A stretch of 64,000 bases of DNA, taken from Hydrogenibacillus schlegelii. GTDB lineage: Bacteria > Bacillota > Bacilli > Thermicanales > DSM-22653. This document shows, one piece after another, positions 1-7,388 of this stretch. The stretch is taken from assembly GCF_001653195.1 (NCBI RefSeq), contig NZ_JXBB01000055.1, positions 1-64,000 on the forward strand, read 5' to 3'. Positions within the stretch are counted from its first letter, which is position 1, and each line of letters begins with the position of its first letter. The notes beneath the pieces were generated by a model. That model had not been told where the DNA came from. It was given only the letters and a program-made list of their open reading frames with translations, and made no database searches. Made by a program: the position numbers and the translations under genes.

Positions 1-104
1 ATCCCGGCCCGCTTGCGGCTCCCCGGGGCGTTTCGCCGCTTGCCGCGCCCTTCATCGGCTCCTGGCGCCGAGGCATCCACCGTGCGCCCTTCCACCTTTG
101 CCTC
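1..104 (-). rRNA. rrl: 23S rRNA, 5' end only (runs off the window)
   Basis: On the minus strand, positions 91 to about 72 carry the hallmark 23S 5' segment (AAGGGCGCACGGTGGATGCC). The rest of the early 23S sequence follows towards position 1, where the window ends. The mature 5' end is placed about 13 bases before that motif by analogy with other bacterial 23S genes. Upstream lies a stretch typical of Bacillales 16S-23S spacers (GAAAACTGGATC, near 125-109). There is no 16S gene or tRNA ahead of it; a NAD kinase gene ends at 206. The gene therefore appears unlinked from 16S and driven by the promoter at 162-190. Confidence 0.88.
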
Positions 105-161
105 GCCCACGATCCAGTTTTCAAGGAGCGTTCGACGGCAAAGCCGTCAGTGACAATAGCT

Positions 162-190
162 AATATATCACGACGGCGGCACCATGTCAA
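162..190 (-). promoter_or_regulatory. Promoter of the 23S rRNA gene
   Basis: A consensus -35 TTGACA (190-185), a 17-base spacer and a -10 TATATT (167-162) point towards the 23S gene. The predicted start, near 155, leaves a leader of about 50 bases resembling a ribosomal spacer. It is one of the best sigma-A promoters in the window, as expected for rRNA. Confidence 0.8.
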
Positions 191-205
191 ATGGTATTTT
201 ATGCA

Positions 206-1045
206 TCAGTCGCCCAGGAACTTCATCCGTACCCGCTGCCAGAAGGGAAAGTCGCGGTAGCGGGCAAAACGAACTTTTTCTTCCGCCACGTGGGCCTGGA
301 TGCGGACGACGCCTTGGGCGTAAAAGACGTTGCCGTCGACGCCGACGAGCATCTCGCCGTCGGGGTGCATCGGGTAGATGTCGAGCACGTGATGCCGCGG
401 CAGGATGAACGACCGGCCGAGCGTCCGGTATTCGACGTTGTTGATCGCCGCCAGCTCCGACACCTGCAGCGCCGCGATCGACGGGTGGAGGATGCTCCCG
501 CCGACGGAATGGCTGTAGGCGGTCGAGCCCGAAGGCGTTGAAAGGATGAGGCCGTCGCCGCGAAACGTCTCGAACCGGTCGCCGTTGATCCAGACGTCGA
601 CGACGAACGTCGAGAGGGTCTTCGACCGGACGATCGTCTCGTTCAAAGCGAGGTGCCGGTGGCGGCGGCCGTCTTTATATTCGAAGATCGCCGCGACGAG
701 CGGGTACTCGACGATCCGCGGCGCCTCCGTCTTCAGGATCGTCTCGATCATCCAGTCGGCTTCGTACCGCTTCCAGTCGGCGTAAAAGCCGAGGGTCCCG
801 GTATGCAGGCCGACGAAGGCCGCCTCCGGCACCTTCGGGTAATAGCGGTGAAACGCCTCGAGCATCGTCCCGTCGCCGCCGACGGCGATGACGAGCTCCG
901 GCGCCTCCGCCAGCTCAAAGCCGGACCGAAGGAGCGCTTCCCGGATGCGCTCGGCGATCCGCTCGCTTTCTTCGTCCGGCCGGACGACGAGCTGAAAGCG
1001 CGAAAAGCGCCGCCGGGGCGCGTTTTTCGGCTCCTGCTCCTCCAT
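206..1045 (-). CDS. nadK: NAD kinase
   Basis: Phosphorylates NAD to NADP in the cytosol and so supplies the cell's NADP pool. The 279-residue product has the family signatures in order: GGDGT (56-60) for nucleotide and phosphate binding, the asparagine-glutamate pair in LNETIV (134-139), and GDG followed by TPSGSTAYS (about 163-178). The length fits Bacillus NAD kinases. The chosen ATG at 1045 follows GGAGGGGAGG; an upstream in-frame start at 1099 has no such site. A FAH-family gene and an RluD-type gene follow upstream on the same strand, recalling the B. subtilis yjbN-yjbO pair with one extra gene between. Function is secure; which of the two Bacillus paralogues it matches is not. Confidence 0.95.
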   Translation of the reverse strand: MEEQEPKNAPRRRFSRFQLVVRPDEESERIAERIREALLRSGFELAEAPELVIAVGGDGTMLEAFHRYYPKVPEAAFVGLHTGTLGFYADWKRYEADWMIETILKTEAPRIVEYPLVAAIFEYKDGRRHRHLALNETIVRSKTLSTFVVDVWINGDRFETFRGDGLILSTPSGSTAYSHSVGGSILHPSIAALQVSELAAINNVEYRTLGRSFILPRHHVLDIYPMHPDGEMLVGVDGNVFYAQGVVRIQAHVAEEKVRFARYRDFPFWQRVRMKFLGD

Positions 1046-1302
1046 CGCCGCCTCCCCTCCGTCCCAATCACGGCCTCCTTCGACCGGCGACCGCCCCATT
1101 GGAAGGTCCAGACGCCCGCCCCGGTGGTCGGGCGTAAGTCTCCGGGCGCCGCCCGGGGCCGCGCATCTTGCGGGCGCGACCCGGAGGACGGCCGGGCGGC
1201 GTCAACGCCGCCCGCGCTCCGCCCGTGGCGGAGCGCGGGCGCTTAAGCCGGCCCGCGACGTTCATGACGAAAACAGAGCGATGGCCGAAACCCGGCCGGC
1301 GC
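1046..1302. other. Intergenic region with a strong hairpin
   Basis: This 257-base gap separates nadK from the FAH-family gene. Its main feature is a perfect 14-base inverted repeat, 1210-1223 against 1227-1240, with a 3-base loop. It could act as a factor-independent stop for the upstream minus-strand gene, but it lacks a T run. I see no convincing promoter or coding frame. Confidence 0.5.
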
Positions 1303-2187
1303 TCACGCTCCCGGTCGCGCGGCGACGCGGTTTTTGAGCCGGCCGATGCCGTCGATCTCCACGACGACTTCGTCTCCGGGCTTAAGAAAACGGGGGGGCG
1401 AAAAGCCGGCGCCGACGCCGCTCGGCGTGCCGGTGGCGAGGATAAGCCCCGCCGGAAGCGTCATGCCCCGGGAAAGTTCGGCGATCAGGGCCTCGATCGG
1501 CCAGAGGAGGTCCCGCACCGAACCGTTTTGCCGGAGCTCGCCGTTGACGGTCGTGCGGACGACGAGCGCCCGGGGATCGGGAATCGCCGCCCGCGGGACG
1601 ATCTCCGGCCCGAGCGGAGCAAAGGTGTCCAAACTCTTCCCCTTAAAATACTGCACGTGCTTTTTCTGCAAATCTCGCGCCGTGACGTCGTTCAGGATCG
1701 TGTAGCCGAAAACGTGCTCGAGCGCCCGCTCCGGCGGAATGTCCCGGCCGCTTTTGCCGATGACGACGGCGAGTTCCCCTTCGTAGTCCAAGGCTTCGGT
1801 GACGCCGACGTGAGGGTCGATCGCCGCCTCCGGCGGAAGAAGCGCCGTCGGCGCCTTGGTGAAAAAGACCGGCGCCGACGGCGGTTCCCCGCCGCCCATC
1901 TCCTGGGCGTGATCGGCGTAGTTTTTCCCGACGCAGACGATCGGATACGGCGTTCGAAGCGGAACGTCGAGCGTCACCTCGTCCGGCGCGTACGCCGGAA
2001 GCTTGAGCCGCCCCGCCTCCGCCGCCTTAAGGATCGCCTCCGCCGCCCGCCAGGCGGCCTCCCCGGCGGCGATGAACGCATGAAGCGACGCAAAGCCGAG
2101 CGCCTCGTCGAGGGCGACATACCGATCCCCAGAGCGAAAGCCCCAGCGGAGCGCGCCGTCCGGCGTCAAAAATGTGGCCCACGCCAT
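1303..2187 (-). CDS. Fumarylacetoacetate hydrolase (FAH) family enzyme, YisK-like
   Basis: A 294-residue member of the FAH superfamily, metal-dependent enzymes that cleave or decarboxylate beta-keto or dicarbonyl acids. A short N-terminal domain (about 1-80) is followed by the catalytic fold, with CVGKNYADHA, a metal-binding segment DYEGELAVVIG, NDVTARDLQ and a C-terminal TGTPSGVG loop. The ATG at 2187 is chosen because AGGAGG lies six bases upstream; the ATG two codons earlier overlaps that site. Relatives include B. subtilis YisK and FAHD1-type oxaloacetate decarboxylases as well as catechol-pathway decarboxylases. The substrate cannot be fixed from sequence, and no aromatic degradation genes lie nearby, so a housekeeping role is more likely. 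Confidence 0.85.
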   Translation of the reverse strand: MAWATFLTPDGALRWGFRSGDRYVALDEALGFASLHAFIAAGEAAWRAAEAILKAAEAGRLKLPAYAPDEVTLDVPLRTPYPIVCVGKNYADHAQEMGGGEPPSAPVFFTKAPTALLPPEAAIDPHVGVTEALDYEGELAVVIGKSGRDIPPERALEHVFGYTILNDVTARDLQKKHVQYFKGKSLDTFAPLGPEIVPRAAIPDPRALVVRTTVNGELRQNGSVRDLLWPIEALIAELSRGMTLPAGLILATGTPSGVGAGFSPPRFLKPGDEVVVEIDGIGRLKNRVAARPGA

Positions 2188-2264
2188 GCCCATCCTCCTT
2201 CCTGCGTCGACCGGTCTCCTGCAGGCGATTGCAGGGCCAGGCCTCAGGCGGCCGACCACCGCGA

Positions 2265-3212
2265 TTATACCGCGCCGGTCCCCTGGTTCGCGAGGGCCTG
2301 AAGCAGGCGTTCGAGATCCGGCGGAAGCGGCGCTTCGACGGTCACCGGTCGATCCTCAAACGGATGATGAAACGCCAGGCGATAGGCGTGAAGCGCCTGT
2401 CGCCCGAGCGGCGCCGCCGGATGCTCCCGGCCGCCGTACGTTCGGTCGCCGAAAAGAGGATGGCCGAGGTGCGACAGGTGGACCCGGATCTGGTGCGTCC
2501 GGCCGGTCATCAAGGCCACGTCGAGGAGCGCCGCCCCCGCATAGACGGCCAGCGTCCGGTAGCGGGTTCGGGCCGGCTGCCCGTCCGGCGCGACGATTCG
2601 CCGCTCCGAATGCGCCGGATCCCGGGCGATCGGAGCGTCGATCTCCCCTTCCGGCGGATCGGGCACACCGTGAACGACGGCGAGGTAGCGCCGGTCGATC
2701 ATCCCGCGCCGGAGCGGGGCGTCCAGGCGGGCGTGGGCGAGGGCGTGCCGGGCGAAGAGGACGAGGCCGCTCGTCTCCCGGTCGAGGCGGTTGACCGGAC
2801 GGATGCGGGTGCGAATGCCCCGGGCCTGAAGCCAGCCGGCGACGGCGGCGGCGAGCGTTCCGCCGCTCCCCGGCTCGCCGTCCCGGCCGATCGGGTGGAC
2901 GAGCATCCCCGGCGGCTTGTCGACGGCAAAGTAGTGGGCATCCTCATAAACGACCCGGATCGGGATCGGCTCCGGCGTGACGCCGTAGCTTTCCGGCGGC
3001 GCGATGCGGACGCTGATCCGATCGCCCGCCCGAACCCGCGCCGCCGTGTGGGACATCCGGCCGTTTAGGCGAAACGCCCGGGCATGGACGATCCGCTGGT
3101 ACAGGCGTCCGGTGAGCCCAAACCGCCGGCGCATGAGCCTTCCCAGCGCCTCCCCGTCTTCATCGGGCCGGACGACGGCCGTCCACCACCCCCCGCGTTC
3201 AAAGGCGTCCAT
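2265..3212 (-). CDS. RluA/RluD-family rRNA pseudouridine synthase
   Basis: A 315-residue enzyme predicted to isomerise specific uridines in 23S rRNA or tRNA to pseudouridine. An S4-like N-terminal region (about 15-75) precedes the synthase domain. The catalytic loop reads NRLDRETSG, with the aspartate that attacks the uracil; the common first histidine of this motif is an asparagine here. The C-terminal GRTHQIRVHLSHLGHPLFGD signature is intact. GGAGG lies seven bases before the ATG at 3212. Its position beside nadK matches the B. subtilis yjbN-yjbO arrangement. The exact target uridine is not predictable. Confidence 0.9.
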   Translation of the reverse strand: MDAFERGGWWTAVVRPDEDGEALGRLMRRRFGLTGRLYQRIVHARAFRLNGRMSHTAARVRAGDRISVRIAPPESYGVTPEPIPIRVVYEDAHYFAVDKPPGMLVHPIGRDGEPGSGGTLAAAVAGWLQARGIRTRIRPVNRLDRETSGLVLFARHALAHARLDAPLRRGMIDRRYLAVVHGVPDPPEGEIDAPIARDPAHSERRIVAPDGQPARTRYRTLAVYAGAALLDVALMTGRTHQIRVHLSHLGHPLFGDRTYGGREHPAAPLGRQALHAYRLAFHHPFEDRPVTVEAPLPPDLERLLQALANQGTGAV

Positions 3213-3264
3213 CCTCCCCCCTCCGAGCGGTCCAATCCCTTCTCAGAACAAACAACCTCTGAAC

Positions 3265-3287
3265 AAAAAAGCCGCGCCGTCGCGCGG
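3265..3287 (-). terminator. Intrinsic terminator after the LCP gene
   Basis: On the minus strand CCGCGC-GACG-GCGCGG is followed by CTTTTTTG. It lies just past the stop of the LCP gene and ahead of the pseudouridine synthase gene. Confidence 0.75.
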
Positions 3288-3313
3288 TGTCCCACATCCT
3301 GCGTCCGGTCCGC

Positions 3314-4753
3314 CTACGGCCGCCTTTCGGCCGGCTCGGGCGGCGCCGGAGCGCCGTCTGCCGGCGGCGCCGGCGGCACCGTCCCGTCGCTCGGCGTGAG
3401 GGGGACGTCCGGAGAATCGCCCTGACGCGAAACATCGCCCTCCGGCGTCCCTTCGTTCGACGGCACAGCATCCGGTGGCGGCGAATCCGACGCTGGCCCG
3501 CCGGACGACGGCGGCGCCGCCAGCGCTCCCTCATCGGAAGGCCCGGATCTTTTCTCCGGAGTGGAACCGACCGCCCCGGAGGAAGGCGTCTTCCGGCTCG
3601 GCGCCGATTGGGCCGGCGCGGGCTTGGCCGGCGCGGGCTTGGCCGGCGCCGCCTTTTTGCTCCCGGCGGACGAATCGCCGCCTCCCTGCCGGTCGTTGGC
3701 CGGGTCGATGAGCGCCATCCCTTTTTCCGGGTCGAGCCCAAGCGCCTGCCACAACGTCTCCCGGATGCGCTTCAGCTCTTCCTCCGGAAAAGCGACGTAC
3801 GCTCCGCCGGCGGAGTAAAAACCGTACGGATGCGCCTCGATCGTCGTGATCGCCTCCGAGCCGACGCCGAGGAAGGCCGAAAGAAGCGAGCGGATTTCTT
3901 TTTTCGTAAAGTCGGTCCGGACGTGGTCGCTCACGATGTCGAGCAAGGTGAAAAAGCGGGTGACGCCCTGGATGGATTTGACCTTGTCCGCCACCTTTTG
4001 AATGACGATCTGCTGCCGCCGGTTGCGATCAAAATCGCTCGAGTAGTACTTCGGCCCCCGATCGTCATGCCGGTGGCGGACGTAGCCGAGGGCCTGCTCG
4101 CCGTTCAAATGCTGCAGGCCGGGGGAGAGGTCGATCACCGTGCCGTCGGTGGGGTCGTGGTAGACGAGCCGGCGCTCGACGTCGACGTCGATGCCGCCCA
4201 AAGCGTCGATGATCTCCTTGAAGGCAACGAAGTCGAGAAGCACGTACCGGTCGACCGGAACGCCAAAATATCCGCTGACGGTTTTTTTGACGAGGCTCGG
4301 CCCGGTGTCGGTCACCGGCTTTCCGTTTCGCTCGGCACGGGCCTTCCGGTTTTCGCCGATGGCGTAGGCGGCGTTGATCTTCGCGTAACCGTACCCCGGG
4401 ATCATCACCCGGGTGTCCCGCGGGATGGAAAGGAGCGTGATCTTCCGCTCCGCCGGATTGACCACGGCGAGCATGATCACGTCGGTGTTCAGCGAACCGA
4501 GGTCCGGCCGGGTGTCGGTGCCGAGGAGGAGGACGGTAAACGGCTTTTCCGGCGGCCGCTCGGCGACGGCCTCCGCCGACCCGACGCCGTCGGCTTCGTT
4601 CCCTTCGCCGGCCGTCATCTTGTCCAGCGCGTGGTCGATCCGCCACATCGCGTAACCGGCGCCCCCGACGACGGCGAAGACAAGGGCGACCAGGGCCCAA
4701 AACCACCCCCGCCGCCACCAGCCGCCGGCCGGTCGATTGTCCATCACGTCCAT
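3314..4753 (-). CDS. LytR-CpsA-Psr (LCP) family cell-wall polymer transferase
   Basis: Predicted to attach teichoic-acid-type or other anionic polymers from a lipid carrier to peptidoglycan outside the membrane. The 479-residue product has a short cytoplasmic N-terminus, one membrane helix (about 15-38) and a full LCP domain: FTVLLLGTDTR, SIPRDTRV, the conserved KINAAYA region and a C-terminal DFDRNRRQQ segment. The arginines and aspartates that bind pyrophosphate are in place. After the domain comes about 150 residues of low-complexity Ala/Pro/Ser/Glu sequence, including an APAKP repeat, longer than usual and probably wall-spanning. GGGGGAG precedes the ATG at 4753. Paralogues are common and the exact polymer is unknown. 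Confidence 0.9.
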   Translation of the reverse strand: MDVMDNRPAGGWWRRGWFWALVALVFAVVGGAGYAMWRIDHALDKMTAGEGNEADGVGSAEAVAERPPEKPFTVLLLGTDTRPDLGSLNTDVIMLAVVNPAERKITLLSIPRDTRVMIPGYGYAKINAAYAIGENRKARAERNGKPVTDTGPSLVKKTVSGYFGVPVDRYVLLDFVAFKEIIDALGGIDVDVERRLVYHDPTDGTVIDLSPGLQHLNGEQALGYVRHRHDDRGPKYYSSDFDRNRRQQIVIQKVADKVKSIQGVTRFFTLLDIVSDHVRTDFTKKEIRSLLSAFLGVGSEAITTIEAHPYGFYSAGGAYVAFPEEELKRIRETLWQALGLDPEKGMALIDPANDRQGGGDSSAGSKKAAPAKPAPAKPAPAQSAPSRKTPSSGAVGSTPEKRSGPSDEGALAAPPSSGGPASDSPPPDAVPSNEGTPEGDVSRQGDSPDVPLTPSDGTVPPAPPADGAPAPPEPAERRP

Positions 4754-4954
4754 CGCTGGCTCCCCCATCGGCCGGCGCCACAAGGCGCCCGCCTCTCTTT
4801 TTCCGCGCCCGTGTTCCCGGGTGACTCCCTCCGTAGGATATCCGATGCGACGCCGTTTGACAAGCGGCGAACGCTTCCGGCCGCCGACCGGCCATTCCCT
4901 GCCGATTCTGCCGTCGCCGACCGTTCCGCCGACAAAGGCGACGGCCTCCGGCCC

Positions 4955-6388
4955 CTAGCGGCCAGCCGGTGCCGACCACGCCCGAAGTCGCCGTTCCACC
5001 TCCGCGAGCGCCTGCGCCACCGCCTCCGGCCCGGCTGGGCCGGCCGAAAGGCGGGAAAAGGCCTCCCGGAGCAGCCCTTCCGCCTGCACGTACGTCTCTT
5101 CCGGGACGCCGGGCGGAGCGTACGGCGAGGGAAGGGGCGCCGGCGCGTCGGACCAGAACGCCGAGAGGTGAAGTCCTTCCCACGCCGGACGCCGGTTGGC
5201 GTCGACGCGGGTGAGAAGCTCCCAAAGATCCGTACTCCGCTTGGCTTCGGCGACCCGGTCGCTCAGGACAAAGCGGAGGAAATCGAGCGCCCGTTCGGGA
5301 TGGTCGCTTTTGGCATTTACGGTCAGGATGAGGCTCGGCCAGAACGGCCCGCCGACCGCCCGGCCGTCGTCCGGCCGGGGAAAACCGACAACGTTCCAGG
5401 AAAACGCCGGCCGGACCCACCGGTCGCCGACGTACACGTTCTCCCCGCTAAAGAGATCGATGAGCCGCCTGAGGTCGTAAAACGTCACCACCATCGCCGC
5501 GGCCCGGCCGGTGAGAAAATCATCTTCGGCATACAGCGGTTCCGCCGGCGCCGATCCCTCGGCGGAAAGCTGCTCGTAGACGGAAGGGGCCAGCCAATTT
5601 TCCCGGCGCCAGCGGAGAAGATCCGCCCACGCCTCCCGGCGGGCCGGAAGGTCGAGCGTCGGCTTTCCGTCGGCGGAAAAAAGGCCGCCGCCGGCTTGCG
5701 CCACGCGGTATTCGGCGAGATCATACAGCGTCGAAAACGGGCCGTTGCCGAGGGAAAGGCCGTACCGCAGGGGACCGCCGGCGCGGGCGACGACGGCGGC
5801 GAGGCGCTCCCGCCATGCGCTCCACGACATGCCGTCGGACGGCGGTTCGACCCCGGCGCGGCGAAACGCATCGGCGTTGTAGACGATCGCCGTCGCGGCA
5901 AACGTCGGCGTCAGGCCGTACAGGTGGCCGTCCACCGTGAGCCCGGAGACGACGATCGGCGCCAGCGCCTCCGGCTTAAACTCCGGTTCCCGCAAAAGAT
6001 CGTCGAGCGGCCGGAGGAGGCCGTTTCTGGCCAGAACCGGGTACACGTCCGGATCGACGACGACGAGATCCGGCGGCGGCCCGCCGTCGCCGGAGAGCGC
6101 CGCCCGGTAGCGTTCGAGGAGCGTCTGCAGATAGTCAAGCTGATCGGTCCGCTCCGGAAGCGAAAGGAGCGTCCGCTCGATCGACGCTTCCGGGTGCGCC
6201 ACGAGGTACAGCGTCGCGTACTCATCGAAGGCGTAACCCGCGACAAGCACCCGAAGCGGGCCCGCCGCCCCCCGCTCGGCCCGGCCGCCGGCCGCACACC
6301 CGGCCAAAACGAGGACGAGGAGCATGGCAAAAAACGGCCGATTCCATGCCCTGAGAAAAAACCGCCGATCCCCCGCCGGCCAGCGCAT
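4955..6388 (-). CDS. Lipoprotein resembling ABC-transporter family 1 binding proteins
   Basis: A 477-residue exported lipoprotein. Residues 1-30 form a signal peptide ending in the lipobox LAGC, with Cys31 as the acylation site. The mature part resembles family 1 (sugar-type) extracellular solute-binding proteins: a vvDPDVYPVLARNGLLRPLDDLL segment early, FAATAIVYNADAFRRAGV about a third of the way, and a C-terminal VNAKSDHPERALDFLRFVLSD. No permease or ATPase genes lie nearby, so it may serve a distant importer or act as a sensor or checkpoint lipoprotein. The ATG at 6388 follows AGGGGA; the longer upstream reading has no signal peptide at its start. The ligand is unknown. Confidence 0.8.
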   Translation of the reverse strand: MRWPAGDRRFFLRAWNRPFFAMLLVLVLAGCAAGGRAERGAAGPLRVLVAGYAFDEYATLYLVAHPEASIERTLLSLPERTDQLDYLQTLLERYRAALSGDGGPPPDLVVVDPDVYPVLARNGLLRPLDDLLREPEFKPEALAPIVVSGLTVDGHLYGLTPTFAATAIVYNADAFRRAGVEPPSDGMSWSAWRERLAAVVARAGGPLRYGLSLGNGPFSTLYDLAEYRVAQAGGGLFSADGKPTLDLPARREAWADLLRWRRENWLAPSVYEQLSAEGSAPAEPLYAEDDFLTGRAAAMVVTFYDLRRLIDLFSGENVYVGDRWVRPAFSWNVVGFPRPDDGRAVGGPFWPSLILTVNAKSDHPERALDFLRFVLSDRVAEAKRSTDLWELLTRVDANRRPAWEGLHLSAFWSDAPAPLPSPYAPPGVPEETYVQAEGLLREAFSRLSAGPAGPEAVAQALAEVERRLRAWSAPAGR

Positions 6389-6411
6389 CGCTTCGTCCCC
6401 TGCCTTCAATG

Positions 6412-6460
6412 TTTTTAGACGGGTTGTCTTTTTAGACGGGTGGTCGCCGGCGAAGTTGCA
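6412..6460 (-). promoter_or_regulatory. Possible ECF-sigma promoter with tandem repeats ahead of the lipoprotein gene
   Basis: Two copies of a 13-base unit (plus-strand TTTTTAGACGGGT) sit 17 bases apart at 6412-6424 and 6429-6441. Read towards the lipoprotein gene, a TGCAAC (6460-6455) is followed after 16 bases by CGTC (6438-6435), the layout of Bacillus sigma-M/sigma-X type promoters. The assignment is tentative. Confidence 0.35.
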
Positions 6461-6505
6461 CCTCCGGCGGCGTCCCTTTCGACGACCTCTTTCGACAACA
6501 TGACA

Positions 6506-6528
6506 AAAGCCCGCCAGCGGCGGGCTTT
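6506..6528. terminator. Bidirectional hairpin terminator after sleB
   Basis: A perfect 10-base stem, 6506-6515 against 6519-6528 (AAAGCCCGCC), with a 3-base loop. On the minus strand it ends in a short T run, so it should stop transcripts from sleB. Confidence 0.65.
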
Positions 6529-6656
6529 CGCCTGCGTTCTCTTTCATCGTAGTCGACCGGACGAGACGTTGTCAACGGTCAGACAGACGGAGCACCGAGG
6601 ATGTGTCGCATTCTCCCCCAACTTGCCCGGAACGCGGGGGGACAGAGCATAAGAAC

Positions 6657-7295
6657 CTATAGGGCAAAAAGATGCGTTCCGATGCGGGCCGTGACCGGCC
6701 GGCTCCGCATCCAGGCGGAGGTCGTTTGGGCCGGATTGTAGAAATAGAGGGCGCCATGGGTCGGATCGTCGCCCCGAAGGGCGGCGTAGACCGCCCGGTA
6801 GGCCGACGCCGTCGGCGTGACCCGGAAGAAGTACCCGTTGGCGACGGATTCAAACGCCCGCGGCTCAAACAGGACGCCGGCCACCGTCGACGGAAAGGCC
6901 GGATGCCGGACCCGGTTCAGGATGACCGCCGCGACGGCCACCTGGCCGGCGAACGGCTCTCCGCCCGCTTCCGCGGTCACCATCCGCGCCATGAGGTCGA
7001 TCTCCCGGGCGGTGAACGTCACGCCGTACAGCCGGGCCCACGTCCGGGGGCCGACGATGCCGTCGACGGCGAGGCCGTGAACCGCCTGAAACCGCCGCAC
7101 CGCCTGCTCCGTCCCCGGCCCGAAACGGCCGTCCTGAGGCCCCGCATACAGACCGAGCTGATCGAGGCGATGCTGAAGATCGTAGACGTAACCGCCGGCA
7201 TCGCCGATCTTCAGCGTCGGCGCCGCCGCCGCCCCCGCCGGCAGACCGATCGCCGTCAGCGCCAGGAAGGCGGCCAGCGCCCAAGCCGTCCGCAT
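6657..7295 (-). CDS. sleB: Spore cortex-lytic enzyme SleB-type hydrolase
   Basis: Predicted lytic transglycosylase that degrades the muramic-delta-lactam cortex during germination. The 212-residue preprotein has a signal peptide (about 1-25), a peptidoglycan-binding domain 1 (about 30-90, ending in VDGIVGPRTW) and a C-terminal hydrolase_2 domain starting near ARMVTAEAGGEPFAGQVAVAAVILNR, with the catalytic glutamate in the AEAGGEP segment. The length is somewhat short for SleB. The ATG at 7295 follows AAGGGGG. No ypeB partner gene is adjacent, unlike in Bacillus, so it may be one of several SleB/CwlJ-type paralogues. It supports a spore-forming lifestyle. Confidence 0.85.
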   Translation of the reverse strand: MRTAWALAAFLALTAIGLPAGAAAAPTLKIGDAGGYVYDLQHRLDQLGLYAGPQDGRFGPGTEQAVRRFQAVHGLAVDGIVGPRTWARLYGVTFTAREIDLMARMVTAEAGGEPFAGQVAVAAVILNRVRHPAFPSTVAGVLFEPRAFESVANGYFFRVTPTASAYRAVYAALRGDDPTHGALYFYNPAQTTSAWMRSRPVTARIGTHLFAL

Positions 7296-7388
7296 GGGCC
7301 TGCCCCCTTTCATGAGGCCAGTATAGCGGACGGCCGGCGAAATGGGGGTGGTAATTTGCGGGAGCGCCTTCCGGCGGCGCCGGCGAAG

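Noticed and set aside
2700-2830. RluD-type catalytic motif with asparagine in place of the usual histidine (NRLD)
   Set aside because: The catalytic aspartate is present and this position varies in the family, so it is not evidence for loss of function.
3600-3660. Short direct repeats in the DNA of the LCP gene
   Set aside because: They encode the APAKP low-complexity tail and are explained by the protein repeat.
3287-6418. Open frame of 1043 codons on the plus strand opposite the LCP and lipoprotein genes
   Set aside because: Antisense shadow of two well-identified genes; long stop-free frames are expected in DNA this GC-rich. No family resemblance and no ribosome-binding site.
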